Shown here piece by piece: positions 49,729 through 61,754 of a stretch of 64,000 nucleotides of DNA. Under the pieces are notes generated by a model that had not been told where the DNA came from, did not search any database, and was given only the letters and a program-made list of their open reading frames with translations. A program made the translations under genes and the position numbers. Numbering within the stretch: position 1 is the first letter of the stretch; every line of letters starts with the position of its first letter. Source of the stretch: Halictus rubicundus (lineage: Eukaryota > Arthropoda > Insecta > Hymenoptera > Halictidae); the NCBI RefSeq assembly GCF_050948215.1, contig NC_135158.1:8913822-8977821 (forward strand), given 5' to 3'.

Positions 49729-50010
49729 GGCGTCTGCCACGAGGTGTGCGGGCGGGAGGGCTGCCTGCAAGTGTCCACTCTTCAGCAGGGGGTCGGCGAG
49801 GCCTGCCACGCTGGCGTGTAAGGGGCTCGGGTGGAGAGGAAGATGTGGGGTCGTAAGGTGGGCCGTGGATAGGAGCGGTTGCCCGTGAGAAGCGGCAAAG
49901 GCCGAGGAAGAGGGGTGGGCCGCGAAGGGCGAAGTCGTCAAAGTTTGGGTGTTCAGCGAGGGCGGGGTGGGCCCGGCAGCGGGCGCGGACAATGGCAATA
50001 CTGTACTTAC
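49729..50010 (-). CDS. mub: mub long-linker segment, alternative 5' splice site
   Basis: If the donor at 50010 is skipped, the reading frame continues for exactly 282 nt (94 codons) to a second strong donor, GCCgtaagt. The added stretch begins VSTVLPLSAPAAGPTPPSLN and ends LQAALPPAHLVADA. It is rich in P, S, A, H and L, so it is probably disordered linker rather than a folded domain. Because the length is a multiple of three, both donors feed the next exon (MGKLGSN) in frame, giving two linker lengths between KH2 and KH3. If neither donor is used, the frame stays open into the intron to a stop at 49453, adding a P/Y/T-rich tail of about 92 residues and losing KH3. Seen: both donors and the open frame. 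Inferred: that both donors are used. Confidence 0.78.
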
Positions 50011-50133
50011 GTCCGAGTGAGCGGGCACCGCGTAATTACCCTGGATGGTGTAGGCTTGCCCACCAGCCAGGATCACTGGCCCACTAACTTGGGGTTTGGG
50101 GCGATAAGGGATCGTGGCACCTTTGGGAGGGGA
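50011..50133 (-). CDS. mub: mub exon: KH2-KH3 linker, short form
   Basis: A 123-nt exon (41 codons, phase 0/0) follows the strong acceptor ttctgtttcag. It starts SPPKGATIPYRPKPQ and continues through VSGPVILAGGQAYTIQGNYA to VPAHSD. The SPPKG(A/V)TIPYRPKP block is a hallmark of PCBPs directly after KH2, and YTIQGNYAVP is the usual start of the flexible linker. The donor is GACgtaagt. Using this donor gives AHSD joined to MGKLGSNPLA, which as I recall is close to the layout in fly mub. A second donor 282 nt further on extends the exon (see the long form). Confidence 0.92.
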
Positions 50134-50383
50134 CTGAAACAGAAAGAAACAGACCGCACGGGTGCGGGTAAACTGGTCGCCAACCACCTTCGCGGATCGT
50201 CGATGCACCGATGGTCCAGGTGCCAATAGAGAGCGCTTCATTTCAAATTTTCAAAAAACTGTGAAACTTGAATTTTGACCAGGTTTTCGCGGTTCCTGGA
50301 CCATTGTGCTGTCCTCGGGACATGGCCGACTTGTCCATCTTGGAGACAGTGGTCTCTTGCATGTGAACACTGAATGATTCTCT

Positions 50384-51065
50384 TTAACCCTTTGACTGCG
50401 ACAGAGGCATATGCAAATACGTCCTCATAGAGCTATTAACACATTTTAGTTTGGACGATTACAATGGAAGAATTTCTCAAACGTAACTGGTATAGGTTAG
50501 AAGAATGACAAGATTGATTTCGTAAATGGAATCCTTAATATGTGCTCTACTAAATATATTTACTTCAATAATTGTAAAATAAAAATGTCGAACCTTGGAT
50601 TACATTTGATCAGAGAGTTCGTACATCAGGGGCACAGGTAAGCATGATTCAAATAGCATCGTATTTGGTTTCACTTAAGATAGAGAGGGTCGCAGTCAAA
50701 TGGTCAAACTCGTATTTCATTTTGCAATTCAATTTGGAAATCAAGAGAGCCACTGAGTCGAATTGGACAGAATCGGACATGCTTGCTCTTAGCAGTATTG
50801 GTTGGTTGACCCTTCAGTGCACAGATCCGATGGAAATCGAGAAGAAAATTGTTCGGTTCTAGTTTAAAACTTGAGCTACCGGAAGTTGTTGTATCTCTAA
50901 AAGAAACTTGATACGAAACTTTACTACAAAACCTTGGAAATAGTTTAATTTCGCTTCAGATATGTTTCTAAAGTTGCTGCTTATTTATTCAACAATTCTC
51001 ACTTATTTGCCGTTGTTTCTCGAAACATTCGCGGAAGTTCTCTTCATCTGTGCACTGAGGGTTAA
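50384..51065. mobile_element. Possible TTAA-flanked element in mub intron
   Basis: The left TTAACCCTTTGACTGCGACA and right TGTGCACTGAGGGTTAA are imperfect inverted ends with TTAA at both. The body is about 680 bp with no recognisable coding. The ends are weaker than in the other elements. Confidence 0.35.
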
Positions 51066-52622
51066 CTACTACAGTGTTGACTGTTTGCTGGTCTTATTTT
51101 GGAGATGTCACTCTGGTCAGTAGTACTGTAAAAAATTAACTTAACTGTAGTTTGGTTGACTGAGACTGATATGCGCAATAGGCTAATGTGGTCACAATAG
51201 CAGTTTGAAGTGATTGCACAAGAACAAAGTGGTTGTAGTCTGAGCTGTGAATTTGGAAAGTTACATTCGTAAATATGTATAGATTCTTTCATAACTTCTG
51301 CAGCCAGAATCATTGATTGCTACTGAAGAAGCAGCATTGATGAAAACTAGGACGAAGTTGAAATTCTCGAAATGGCGTTTGAAAGCTTCCATTTCGCATG
51401 TTTATGATAAACGTTTTTGCTCATTGACTACAGTAGCAGTACTTTTCTCTCTGCCTTTCTATTCTCAGACTGCATGATGTCTTTCACATCGGTTCCATCC
51501 ACGGGGACAAGTTATATAGCTTTCCATTGATGGAATACAATAAGGACACGAGCTGAATAATCAATGGGATGTCGTAATCTAGCTATGAACCCGATGTCAA
51601 GAGTCCACGAGTTCGGAAATCGTAATCCTTCAGCCACTTCTCCGTTCGCAAATAGAAACTTCCCGTCCATGTTGGAACAAAGACGATTTCTATGATCTCT
51701 AACAGTATAATCTTCTTACTTCTTACTGCATGGTGCTCAATACAAAACCTTGGATGAGATATTCATAGAAGAGACGACTTACCGAGACTCGCGAAAACAA
51801 TTCAACTTTCTGATAGAACGCAGGAAGAAGAAAAATACATTTATGCTTGCCGAATCGAATGTCACATGTTTCATGTTCCTTAAACGTAGACGTGGCTTTA
51901 GGATACTACTCTTGGGCTCTAAGCCAGTTTAGGAGTTCCACTAGCTAATGTTTCCACAAGGAATTGTCGCGATTAGACAATTAAATACAGTCTTCTTTAT
52001 CAGTGAATTGTTCCCAACAGAACGGGGCGTTTTATCGTTAACGTGATAACGCGTGACAAGTACTGAGATATCTGTATCAACGCAGCAAAAACATTACTGA
52101 GTCATTTACTGATCTGCTGATGCACGGTACCAGCTGGTGAGACTTTTAGCTTCAATGCCTGACTGTTGGACTTCCATTCGATGACTCAAGTAAATACTTA
52201 GATCTTTCTACTTTAACCATAATTGGTTGTTACGTTACACCAACTTGTATTGTTCTAGGTGATCCAGGATCTCTAGATAAATTCTTGCTACGTGGGATCC
52301 CTACGTAGGATTTTATTCAGTGTTCTAAAGATTCTAAATATGAAGAGAATAAATCTTTTCCAAGAATCATTGCATGGAAAGTTTCATTAGCATCTGAACC
52401 TCATTAACTTATACTGTTGTAAATGATCTAGGACCTTTTGACGAACAACCATTTTATTCAGTGCTTCGGCAGACCTCTGCACAACTATTTTATTCAGTAC
52501 TCGTTGTAAGTACTTATAATAGATTTCTTCTCATAGAAAGGGGTAGCTCGAGGACCAGATGACAAAATGGTGGACCAGAGTGACCTCTCCGAGATGCTGT
52601 CCGCTAGGCCAGGGCTACGTAC

Positions 52623-53006
52623 CTCTAGCATAACACAGCATATGTGGTATATGCATTGCGTGATGGCCTCGCTGGTACCGGAAATGGTAACCGCACGTTC
52701 CGTCGAATTGGGCAGCATCTCAGAGGCAACTTGAATCGAAGCACCGGTCACTTCGCGGATCTCCTTGATCTTCGATCCACCTTTACCGATGAGGGAACCG
52801 CACTGCGACGCAGGCACGATGAGCCTGAGAGTGATTGGCGGCCTGGTCGCGCCACCGCTACCCTGGTTGTCGTGGAACTGCGAGCACCATTCCTCGAATT
52901 TCTTGCATATTAACGTGAACGCTTTGAAGATCGCGTTCGTCGGCCCGGTGACCGTCACTATACGCTCCTGGCATGTTCCGTCCGAGATGTTGATCTTCGC
53001 CCCGGA
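52623..53006 (-). CDS. mub: mub exon: rest of KH1 and whole KH2
   Basis: A 384-nt exon (128 codons, phase 0 at both ends) starts at SGAKINISDG after a gcag acceptor and ends at VMLE before the donor GAGgtacgt. Residues 1-45 complete KH1 (IVTVTGPTNAIFKAF, KKFEEWCSQF). Residues about 58-128 are KH2, with TLRLIVPASQCGSLIGKGGS holding the GKGG loop, then IKEIREVTGASIQVASEMLP and NSTERAVTISG. These match the most conserved blocks of PCBP proteins almost word for word, including the PASQCGSLIGKGG signature. A Q/G-rich spacer (HDNQGSGGATRPP) separates the two domains. There are no frameshifts or stops. The sequence after the donor stays open for a while but loses all similarity. Confidence 0.95.
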
Positions 53007-53769
53007 CTGCAACACGAAAAAATCATCACGTTAACGGACCGCTCAACGAGTTCAATGAAATTCTGAATCCACCTGACTTTTTAAACGAATCGTACAACCC
53101 TAAGCTAGCCCAGTATTCATCTAATCATCCAATTTTCTTTTTATTCCTATCTAGCGGGTCGTTCAATTCTTAGCTGGTTAGGTGTTTGTTCCATATACTG
53201 AAGAATTCTTTCTACTTCAATAACTTCGAAACACTACATTTTTCTTTTTAACCCTCAATCTTATTACGAGTCATTTTAACCCTCAGCTATTTAGGTATTC
53301 GCCCCATCTGCTCATGAATTCTTCTTCAGGATTGTTCGTGCTTTAATAACGTTAAGAGATCCAATGAATTTTTCAACTCTTTGGCTTTTCTTAGGAATCA
53401 CTTAATCCTCGGCCAGAGTTAGGTGTTCGTTTAATCTTCTTGGATTAATGATAATGTGATCCAATTGATTGCGAAGCACGTTCTAGTAACAAGATTTGTT
53501 TCACTGGATGGGACACGTTAAGAAGAAGAAAATGTCAGAATGTTACTATGTAAAGAAAGAAATGTGCATCATAAACCAAGAGTTTAAGAATAGAGAATCG
53601 ATACTCGATGAAAAGCGAAGTGATTCTCGAACTCCTTCAGCCATTCACGATGCACCATAAAAATAAAACGAAAGCTAAGCGAGTATTGATCAACTAGGAG
53701 TTGTCGTACGTCGGAAATTGTTTCAAAGCCAAGTTTTGCTTCATTAACACTTCGGCTATCGAAAACTCG

Positions 53770-53895
53770 TTAACCCCTTCAGCTGTCGCTGAATATTACA
53801 GAGACGTGTCAGAAAAAATTGTGCAAAAATTACCGTCTCGTTTTATATTTTTCTTTCTTCCGTAAATGAACACTGGACCTGCCACTGAGGGATCA
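53770..53895. mobile_element. Short relative of the TTAACCC element
   Basis: TTAACCCCTTCAGCTGTCGC and an inverted CCACTGAGGGATCAA end about 125 bp apart. It lies in the KH1 intron. Decay makes this tentative. Confidence 0.3.
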
Positions 53896-54165
53896 AACGA
53901 CCAATTTCAGATTGTTCATCCTACAGTTATTAACATTCCCGAAGTGCCTTCATATGCTACAAATTGATTGAATGTTTTAAAAGAGATTGAATGTATTCGT
54001 ATCGAATGGAATCTTTATTGCAATCTGTGCTTAAATAGCCTTGTCATTGTTTTTTCAAACGCTCTACACGCCAGTCGCTTTCAGTGCTGGATGGGTCCAG
54101 TGTGAAACATGAAAGAGAATGATCTCTCGGGAGAAAGTAAATTAAGTCATCGACACAAAACTTAC

Positions 54166-54222
54166 CTCTTCGCGGAACCTCTTAACGATCTCTCCTTTTT
54201 TCCCAATGATACTGCCGACCTC
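54166..54222 (-). CDS. mub: mub exon: start of KH1 with GKKG loop
   Basis: A 57-nt exon encodes 19 residues, from EVGSIIGKKG to RFREE. It carries the GXXG RNA-binding loop (GKKG) and the following helix of KH1. The acceptor is ctgttgcag before GAG and the donor is GAGgtaagt, both strong. Phase is 0 at both ends, so it joins directly to the next exon at SGAKINIS, giving the unbroken KH1 core REESGAKINIS that is typical of PCBPs. KH1 needs about ten more residues upstream (in relatives a TIRL...GK stretch), so a coding exon to the left in the protein is missing. I scanned 54223-64000 for such a segment followed by a donor and found none. Family assignment is very secure. Confidence 0.93.
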
Positions 54223-54495
54223 CTGCAACAGACAACGTAACGTTATAACGTTTTACGACAGCGGAACGTAACGGTAACCATAAACTTTCGAGCACACGCC
54301 CGATTATACCTATGAGTGTTACATTGCGCTCTCGACACCGAACCGCCGGTTGTAAATATCGGATATACAAAATAAAAACTTCATTACAAAATATCTCCGC
54401 TATTAAAAGTAGTTTCATATCAATCTATTATTAATAGTCTAACTTAATTAAAAAGGTGGTTTCTCTATTTTTTCGAGTTAATTTTCACGGTTCAT

Positions 54496-54680
54496 TTAAC
54501 ACTAGGTTCGCTAGATTATTTACACGGGTTCTAATATTTATAATTAACCAGTATTGAGATTTTAAGAACGCTTTCATGAGGAATTATTTAACAAATTTAT
54601 TTCGGGCATATTCAAAGAATGGCTAAAAATTTGGATGGACCATTCTTCTTACTTTCAGTGCTCGGTAAACCTAATGTGAA
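54496..54680. mobile_element. MITE-like element, TAGGTT family, diverged
   Basis: It starts TTAACACTAGGTTCGCTAG and ends with the inverted CTCGGTAAACCTAATGTGAA. One TTAA has mutated. It is about 185 bp and lies about 270 bp upstream of the KH1 exon in the transcript. Confidence 0.5.
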
Positions 54681-55390
54681 CTACGACATCACATTCCAAC
54701 GATATCGCACATCGTAGAAAATGTTTGGTATCGGGTTCAATTAGATTGTGGAAGATTGTACGGATTTGCACGGAAAGTACCGACGACCTCTGCATTTAAT
54801 GTAGCCGGCGCGCGGTCGCATCGTGGTATCTTTTTATTAAATTAATGGATTCGCAGCGGCCGCGGTCGTACGATAAATCTCGAGCGATCGGTTGATCGAG
54901 ACCTGTTCGAAAGCCGCGAGACGCGGGATCCACGCTTCACTCGAGGCGACCGCGCTTTCAACCGCCAATAGTACAAATACGCTAAACGTTCATTGCCCCG
55001 TGATACGCGTGCTCTTGACACTCGGTAATCACTCGTTAGCACCCAATTATACGGACAATATGCGCGGGAGCCTCTCGTCCGATCGGTTTCGTCCCGTTTA
55101 TCGATGACCGATCGTCGATCACGAGTGATCCCCGTGACGCGTTGCAGCCGCTCGTCTTGTCTATCGCTTTTTACGCCCCCCACCCCCGTGATATACACGG
55201 AATCTAGTTCGCTCATGATTGCGGTATACTGGACGGTTTTCAGATAAAAGCAAAATCTCGGTATATCCCTAACAAAATGCTGGAGGAGCTAGAAGTCCAA
55301 AAAAGAATTTTTGAAAATCACATATTCGTTTCTGGGAAAATCTTTTACACTTTGACTGTACTTTTATTTTACTGAATTGTGGTACATTTC

Positions 55391-55556
55391 TTAAGGGCCC
55401 GGTCTTCGTAGATTCGCGATAAGGTAGAGTGACTACATTACCGTCAAAAAATGATTTTTACGTGCCTCAAGTTTCCGTCCTTATATAGGAATACATATTT
55501 TGTCGCTGGTAAAGGACTCATTCGAAACAGGAAGGTTCAGTCTCCCGGGCCCTTAA
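55391..55556. mobile_element. TTAA-flanked element with GGGCCCGG ends
   Basis: TTAAGGGCCCGG and CCGGGCCCTTAA are perfect 12-bp inverted ends including TTAA, enclosing 166 bp in all. A lone related end (GGCCCGGTCTT) occurs near 62485. Confidence 0.65.
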
Positions 55557-56219
55557 GGGATGCGAGAATTTATGATCGTGGTATACGTATAGAATGACAG
55601 AACAAACCGACCCAAATCCGATTCAACTTTTTGCCACCGTGTATCAAAGTCTGCCTCGTCAACCTCTGCTACCACGTTTACTTACTTTTACCCGGCTGTG
55701 TACACTAATGATACACTAATGATCCCCTCACGATCACATCTCGCAGAGCGCGAACGTAAACAGCCATAAACACGGCGTAACGCGAGGCCATTTTTATCTG
55801 ATAGCACAAACACCGTCCAGCTTTACACCCACGTTATTGCACGGTGGTGTCTGCCATGATTGATGTCAGAGATACTTCGTCAGAGCGACCGTCGCGCGGA
55901 ATCAGACTAATTATGGGTGTCAGGCTTGACAAAAGCCGCAAAACAATGAAACAGGATCGTTCAGACGGAATCCTAAAGGATATAGTATCCGCACGGACAC
56001 AGATATAGTATCCGTACAGTATAGTAAAACTTTAATAGCATTCTCCTTAGCTTCAGACAAAGTGTATAACTAGCATAGATCTACAAAACATATATTTCAA
56101 CTTTTCATTACTGGTTCAAATAAAAAAGCTTCGCAAAATTCAGCAATTGGTAACCCAATTCTTCAAATTGCTGAAAAAAGTGAGGTCGTTTGGTCCGGTT
56201 TTAAAAAGGGTTATACTGT

Positions 56220-56446
56220 TTGAACACTAGGTTTACGGAGCACTAAAAGCGACTATTTTGCATTACTTCATAAAAATAACAAGAACGTGCTACCCACATT
56301 TTTAGCAATATTTTTAAAATAATATATACCCAAAGAAATAAATTTGCTAAATATTTTCTTATGTGTGCATCCTTAGAATCTTAATAATATTAAATTAAAA
56401 ATATTAGAACCCGTCATTTTGACGGGTCCCGTAAATCTAGTGTTAA
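56220..56446. mobile_element. MITE-like element, TAGGTT family
   Basis: The left end CACTAGGTTTACGGAGCACT and right end GACGGGTCCCGTAAATCTAG plus TGTTAA are inverted and resemble the 44088 element. The left TTAA has decayed to TTGA. The right part holds a small GACGGGT/ACCCGTC palindrome. Confidence 0.62.
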
Positions 56447-59400
56447 AGGGTTTCGTGACTGTACATCGAAATGCAGGAAAGAATGTTTTTTTTCAGTATC
56501 GGTGGGGAACGGAACCCCGTGCCGTGTCTGGATAACATAAATCGACCTTAGCGCGTTAATTTTCATAAGTTCTGGTGCAATGAGAGACTGCTAACTCGAA
56601 CGGGAGCAGACGCGATGCTGCAGCACAGATCCTCTCTTTGTAGAGAAGGGAACGAGAGAGAACCGCAACGTTGGGGACACGAGAGAGCCTATAATTAGTT
56701 GCGTGTTCTCGTAGCCTGTGTCCAGCCAGATCCCGTGTCTTCCTTGACACGGTCTGACCCCACGATAATGTCACCGCTTAGGCTTCTGGGCGAGCAGGTA
56801 TGCGAGCATCAGCCTCCCTCTAAACTTAGATATGGCGGCTGTGCGGCACTTCGGGATGCCAGGCGTCGTCTCGTTCCTCCGGGCAGACGACGACGATGCC
56901 ACGAACGCTCCACGTATCGTGCTAAATTCTTGATTTCCCGAACCGACAAGGATCGAGGACCCCCTGGCCGGACCAGTTCGCGTGGCCAAATTCAACGGTT
57001 CGAGTTTATTGAACGCGCCGCCCGGGTTACGTGACCGACGTGATTCGAACACGGTGAAAATACAGCTCGCCTCTGGACGCGCACACTCGGCTGGAAGCCC
57101 GTTTCTTTTTTCTGGCCAAAATTATTTTAGCGTTACCTCAAGGTTTCGCGTTATAGTATCGCAGGTCGTCCAACTGAACAGCCAGAATATCTCGAAGTCG
57201 AGAATCTATATTAACATTCGCAAAATCGAGGTGATTTCTTTTTTAGGAAAAGACAAATTATTTTTTAGGTTGAAATTTGTAGAGAACTCTAACCAAAAAT
57301 ATTCAAACGATAACTGAAAATTGTAAAAATATAGCTGTAGCACTTGGGACGTCTGTTTCTTAAAATTCGTATGTACAAGCTGCGGTAGGAATTGGTTCGC
57401 GTGATCACTATACTGCTCCATGCGAAATTGAAATGTTCTGCGTGCATTGCAAGAGACAGGAGATCACTTGGGAATTAAGTCGCCTCTATTTTACAATTTC
57501 AGCGAGTCGAAAGTGATCGTTAGTCTGCAGATTTGTGCAAAGTAAAAATTGTCCAAGTCAATTGTAAGAGAAAGAAATTAAATAAATATGCATTTCCGAT
57601 TTCAGTACTTCTAGCGAGTCGAAACCGATGTAACAGCGTCGTAAAATTCTCCTAACGTCTTTACAGTTTTATACATATCTGACGCGGGCTGACACTGGTC
57701 AAAATCTAATTGTACAGTTAAAAATCACGAGTTGGATTCAACTAGAAATTCCGCGAGAATTTAGATTCCAGCGGGAACGAGGAAGTAATAAATAAAATTT
57801 CGTGGGAATTTCTCGGCCGAAAGTTTAATAAAACGTCGAAAGAAATGTTCCCGGGGCAAGTTGAAGCACTTGCCACGTAATTCCGGGTTTTAATCGAGTC
57901 GCAGGCATTCTGCGGGACAAGGGAAAATCGTTAACGCCAAGTCGAGGCTGCCGACAGATCGGTAAATATGAAAGTTTCGCGGGTCGGTGCGAATACCGAT
58001 TTTCCGCGCGGTAATTGCGCCGGGTTCTCAGTGTCGCAGTTAATTAAAACTGTTTAACGAGGACAACGCCGACGAACTAATTACTCGAAATCCTGTATAA
58101 ACGACTAATTCTACTTGAGCCGATCGGCCGATCAAACGAGCTGCGGCGCGTTGCTCGTCTTTTCGAAAATGTGGCCCCCGTTCGCCGCGTTTAATCCGAC
58201 AGCTCCGAGCGAATGAAACGACCGTTTAACTACGCAAAGAAAGAACGGAAAAACGTTCGTTCGGCTCCCGACCGGAATACAGGAGGTTTCATTAGCGACG
58301 AGAAAAAATACTTCGTCATGATACACGATCATCCTACGTGCAGCCGTGAAAAACAATTTCGCTCGTTCGGAATACGCAGCTGACCACAATTTGTATCCGT
58401 TGTCCAACAAGTCTGTGTAATTTATCGTGTAGGTTAAAATACCTATTTCTTATAATTTATTCTAATTATGTACAGCTTACGGAGCTATGAATATCAATGA
58501 AACTAATTTCTTACCGCTGGACGCGGCAAGCATGATTTATCCAATCTATTATTTAATGTTATTAGCAACCTGATATACTTAGTTTGCAACTGGTATCGAA
58601 CTCGTCGAGTCTAATTATATTTTGATTATTTTTTGTACGCAGGAAACAGTTTGAACAATTTCTGAATTCTTTAATATGTATACTGATTGATGTGTGCTTG
58701 CCAATTTTTAGGACTAGAAATTGGACAATCAGTGTCATTTAGTCAATTTGCAATCGATCAATTTTGGTGAATTTAATTATACCTTGGCCATTCTGTGCAC
58801 ACAAGAAGAAAAATATGAAGAGTTCTTTTCAGATTTTAATATATAATATTTGGCCGTCCTTACGAATAAAAACGCATAAAAATAGGTGACGATAAGGTGA
58901 ACAATTCTGGTCGGAGCTGTTTCAGGGAAATTATGCGCTTTCAAAATTATAAGAGAAGTATGTAGAGTAGAACGAAGGATAACAAAAGTGAAAGGAAGAA
59001 GCCGACAGTGGAATCAGACCGCCTGTGGTCAGACACTGGGTCCCCCGAGGCTACCAGAGCGGCTTTTGTTTCATTGTGACACTTTTTCCAATGAAACAAA
59101 ACTTACAAATTAAGAGACTCTCTAGACCTCTGCCTCCCTTTGTTCGTCACTAGCTATATGCACAAAATAAATTATAAATATCTTGCCTATACGACAAAGC
59201 TTCTTTTGGTCATTCCCTCTTATCCTTCCTCTAGATTCTTTCCGCCCAATTGAATCACAACGACTCTCAAACGCCGTCACTGTAACAATGATTTATTACA
59301 AATCCAACAGTTTTTAAAATAGAGCTAACGGCTGTCGAAGAATTTACCTCAACTTGGAAAAAACATTCTGAAATCATCGCACAGCCTTCACTCTTCAATG

Positions 59401-60703
59401 ATCATAGATTTTACGAAGGGTAAACCTCACAGGTGTTCATTCTCAAGTGCAGGCCACTGTGATAGCCACTCCAGATAGTGGCTCGCATAAGGATGTGTAG
59501 CGTAACGTTTATCAACCGAGAAGTTTTTCGCAGAGTTTAATAGCTCGTTTTCTGAAGTCGATCGGGACCGTATCTCCGCTGCTACCAAGTGGATTTCCAA
59601 GAATTACAGGCTGTCCTCTTGCCCCTCCTGCGCGATGATGTTGCTAATGGAATCCTCGACGTTCGTGGAGCTATCGAATATCTGAGAGGAAAGTCGATGG
59701 GATCGAGCGAACCCTTCGCTATATGAAGGCTCCAAGATCTGAGTGTGAAGTCGGGAAGTTATGGGCAGCAACTTCGAGACTCTAATAAGCAGCAATTTGC
59801 ACTCTCTTTTCAATGAAATTTGAATTTTCACTATTGTCTCTTCGAGGTACCATTCCCTAAAATTTCTCGTCTCCCTTCTGATCCTCTTTGTCCACTCAGG
59901 CAATTGTTCATCAAGAGTAATTCATAAGGGTACCTCATCTACATTTGTGGTCGATCAGGCAGCCTCTTGCCAGGAATCGAATTAAACCAGATGCTGACTT
60001 TGACAATATAAACTATACTTATACCAAAGTATAATACGACGATATTAAAATACAACCCACCCCGTGAAAACACTCCGATAAATTCGTCCGGTCATCATCT
60101 TAAAATCTTCGACTATTATTCTCATTTAATCCCAGTTATCCGTATTTGCAACGAGTCACAACAAGATCGTTAAAATTAGAATATATTTATACTTGGATCC
60201 GAACGAATTTATGTTACCACCCAATAGCACCGACGCAATTTATCCGCACAGCCCACCCCTGGGCCCATCCAAAACCTTTTTGTTCCCCTCGCTTCATCTA
60301 CCGTCTAATTTTGCATCGACCTAAAGCGTTCCAAGCCACCACCGACAGGGTCCAAAGGACACCAAACGCTTTCCATCTCCAGCTAGTTGCCTTCGACTGG
60401 AATTCGAGCTAGAGAATATAGCAGAGAGCCAAGCGTGTAACGTTGAAGCCCACCCCACGAATCCAGTTCCAAGAAGTGAATAACCGAATACGAAGCTGCA
60501 GTGAAAGAGAGTGGGGGGGACGAAAAAGAAAAGGCAGTTAGCAGGTCAAAAATCGGCGCAGCCAAGCGGACACCGGTGCATACTCAACTCGGAGCTTGGA
60601 CAACGCTGTCTGAAAGGCTGATCCGCCTTGTCCGGATATAGAAGCCTCGGATTTAGCCGGAGAGTTTCCGCGGCAGATCGCTCTGGCGTTCGCGAATCAA
60701 CGA

Positions 60704-60707
<4 letters not shown>

Positions 60708-60745
<38 letters not shown>
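60708..60745. repeat. (GA)19 microsatellite
   Basis: A perfect GA run upstream of the identified mub exons. Confidence 0.9.
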
Positions 60746-60748
<3 letters not shown>

Positions 60749-61754
60749 AGAGGGTCCCTTTGTTCCTGTTCGTGTTCCCCGTTCGAAATAAACGACGCGG
60801 GATCTCGCGAAGGCGCCAAGCCCTGTAAATCATCGCGAGCCCTCCCCTTGGCCGGCCAAGCTGGACAACCGCGTCACCGTCGACGAATCTCCTTGGAAGC
60901 AAATATAGCTGGAACAAGAAGACACCGACGAGACGGGAGGGAAACCGAGTCCCTGGCCGAGGGCCAATTAGAGAGGTCACTACCGTTCCGAGCAGAGCCG
61001 CTGCTACACGCCTATCGGAGCCCTTTTCGCGAGGGTCAGTCAAATATAACTTTTTCTCGAATTTCTCATCTCCGCGGAAATTTCACCGCGAGAGATTGGC
61101 TATTTTCTAATTCCATTTTCGCAGAAGGAACGAGATCTTTATTCTACGCTGCAACGCAAACAGCAAACTGATCAAAGAAGCGACACAGTGGACCTGGAAT
61201 TTTTGCATACGACCAGACGTTGCCCTATTTTAACCGACCCCCTTCCATTTCCCCGGAGCGGAAGACGACCCCTCGATAGCCTAAGCAAAAATTGCATCGG
61301 CATTGAATTATTAGAGACGTGCACGATCCGCGAAGACGACCGATTGGCCAACGGCCATGGCTCCGCTCCAGCCTCTCTCCGCGCTGGAATCCGACACAAG
61401 TCCTGAAAGGGGTCCCCGTCCAAAAAGGAGGATGTTGCGAACAGTGTCTTTTCACCGGTGTTGCAAACCTCTCGTCTCTCTGGGTATCTCTTCCACATGG
61501 ATCGAGCCGCTTACAAAAGAGTCTCTCTCTCTCTCTCTGCGAGATAGCACGCGCGCGCGAAAAAGACAGGAAACATCGAAACGACAGGACGTCGTCGCGC
61601 GGAGATAAGACGACTGTTGGATTCGAGCCAGATATTTATGTCGATGCTGCACGCTGCCGCCGCGGAACGACCCTGACATTGTGACAATCGGGAAAAAATC
61701 CTGGCCGAACGGACCGCTGGCCCTTCTCCGCTGTAATTGCTCGGACGTGAGCCG

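Larger units (their letters stand above)
16211..54222 (-). other. mub: mub / PCBP-type KH-domain gene, extent of identified coding exons
   Basis: This is the span of a minus-strand gene for a poly(rC)-binding protein with three KH domains, the insect mub / vertebrate PCBP family. Family members bind C-rich single-stranded RNA and act in splicing, mRNA stability and translation. Six exons can be joined without any phase conflict, and further alternative last exons are proposed. Seen: GXXG loops GKKG (KH1), GKGG (KH2) and GKGG (KH3), and consensus GT-AG sites at every junction. Introns from 5' to 3' are 1159, 2489, about 17.9 kb, 719 and about 5.7 kb. The exon for the N-terminus and the first beta strand of KH1 (normally just before EVGSIIG) was not found in the window. 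The symbol follows from family resemblance recalled from memory, not from a search. Confidence 0.88.

Noticed and set aside
49218..49856. 212-codon plus-strand open frame
   Set aside because: It lies opposite the mub linker exon and is G-rich; it is a shadow of real minus-strand coding and C-rich sequence.
52644..53034. Two 89-codon plus-strand frames
   Set aside because: They are antisense shadows of the KH1/KH2 exon.
54842..55216. 124-codon minus frame starting MSELDSVYITG
   Set aside because: I considered it as the N-terminal mub exon, but it is R/S-rich throughout, has no KH1 start and no fitting donor.
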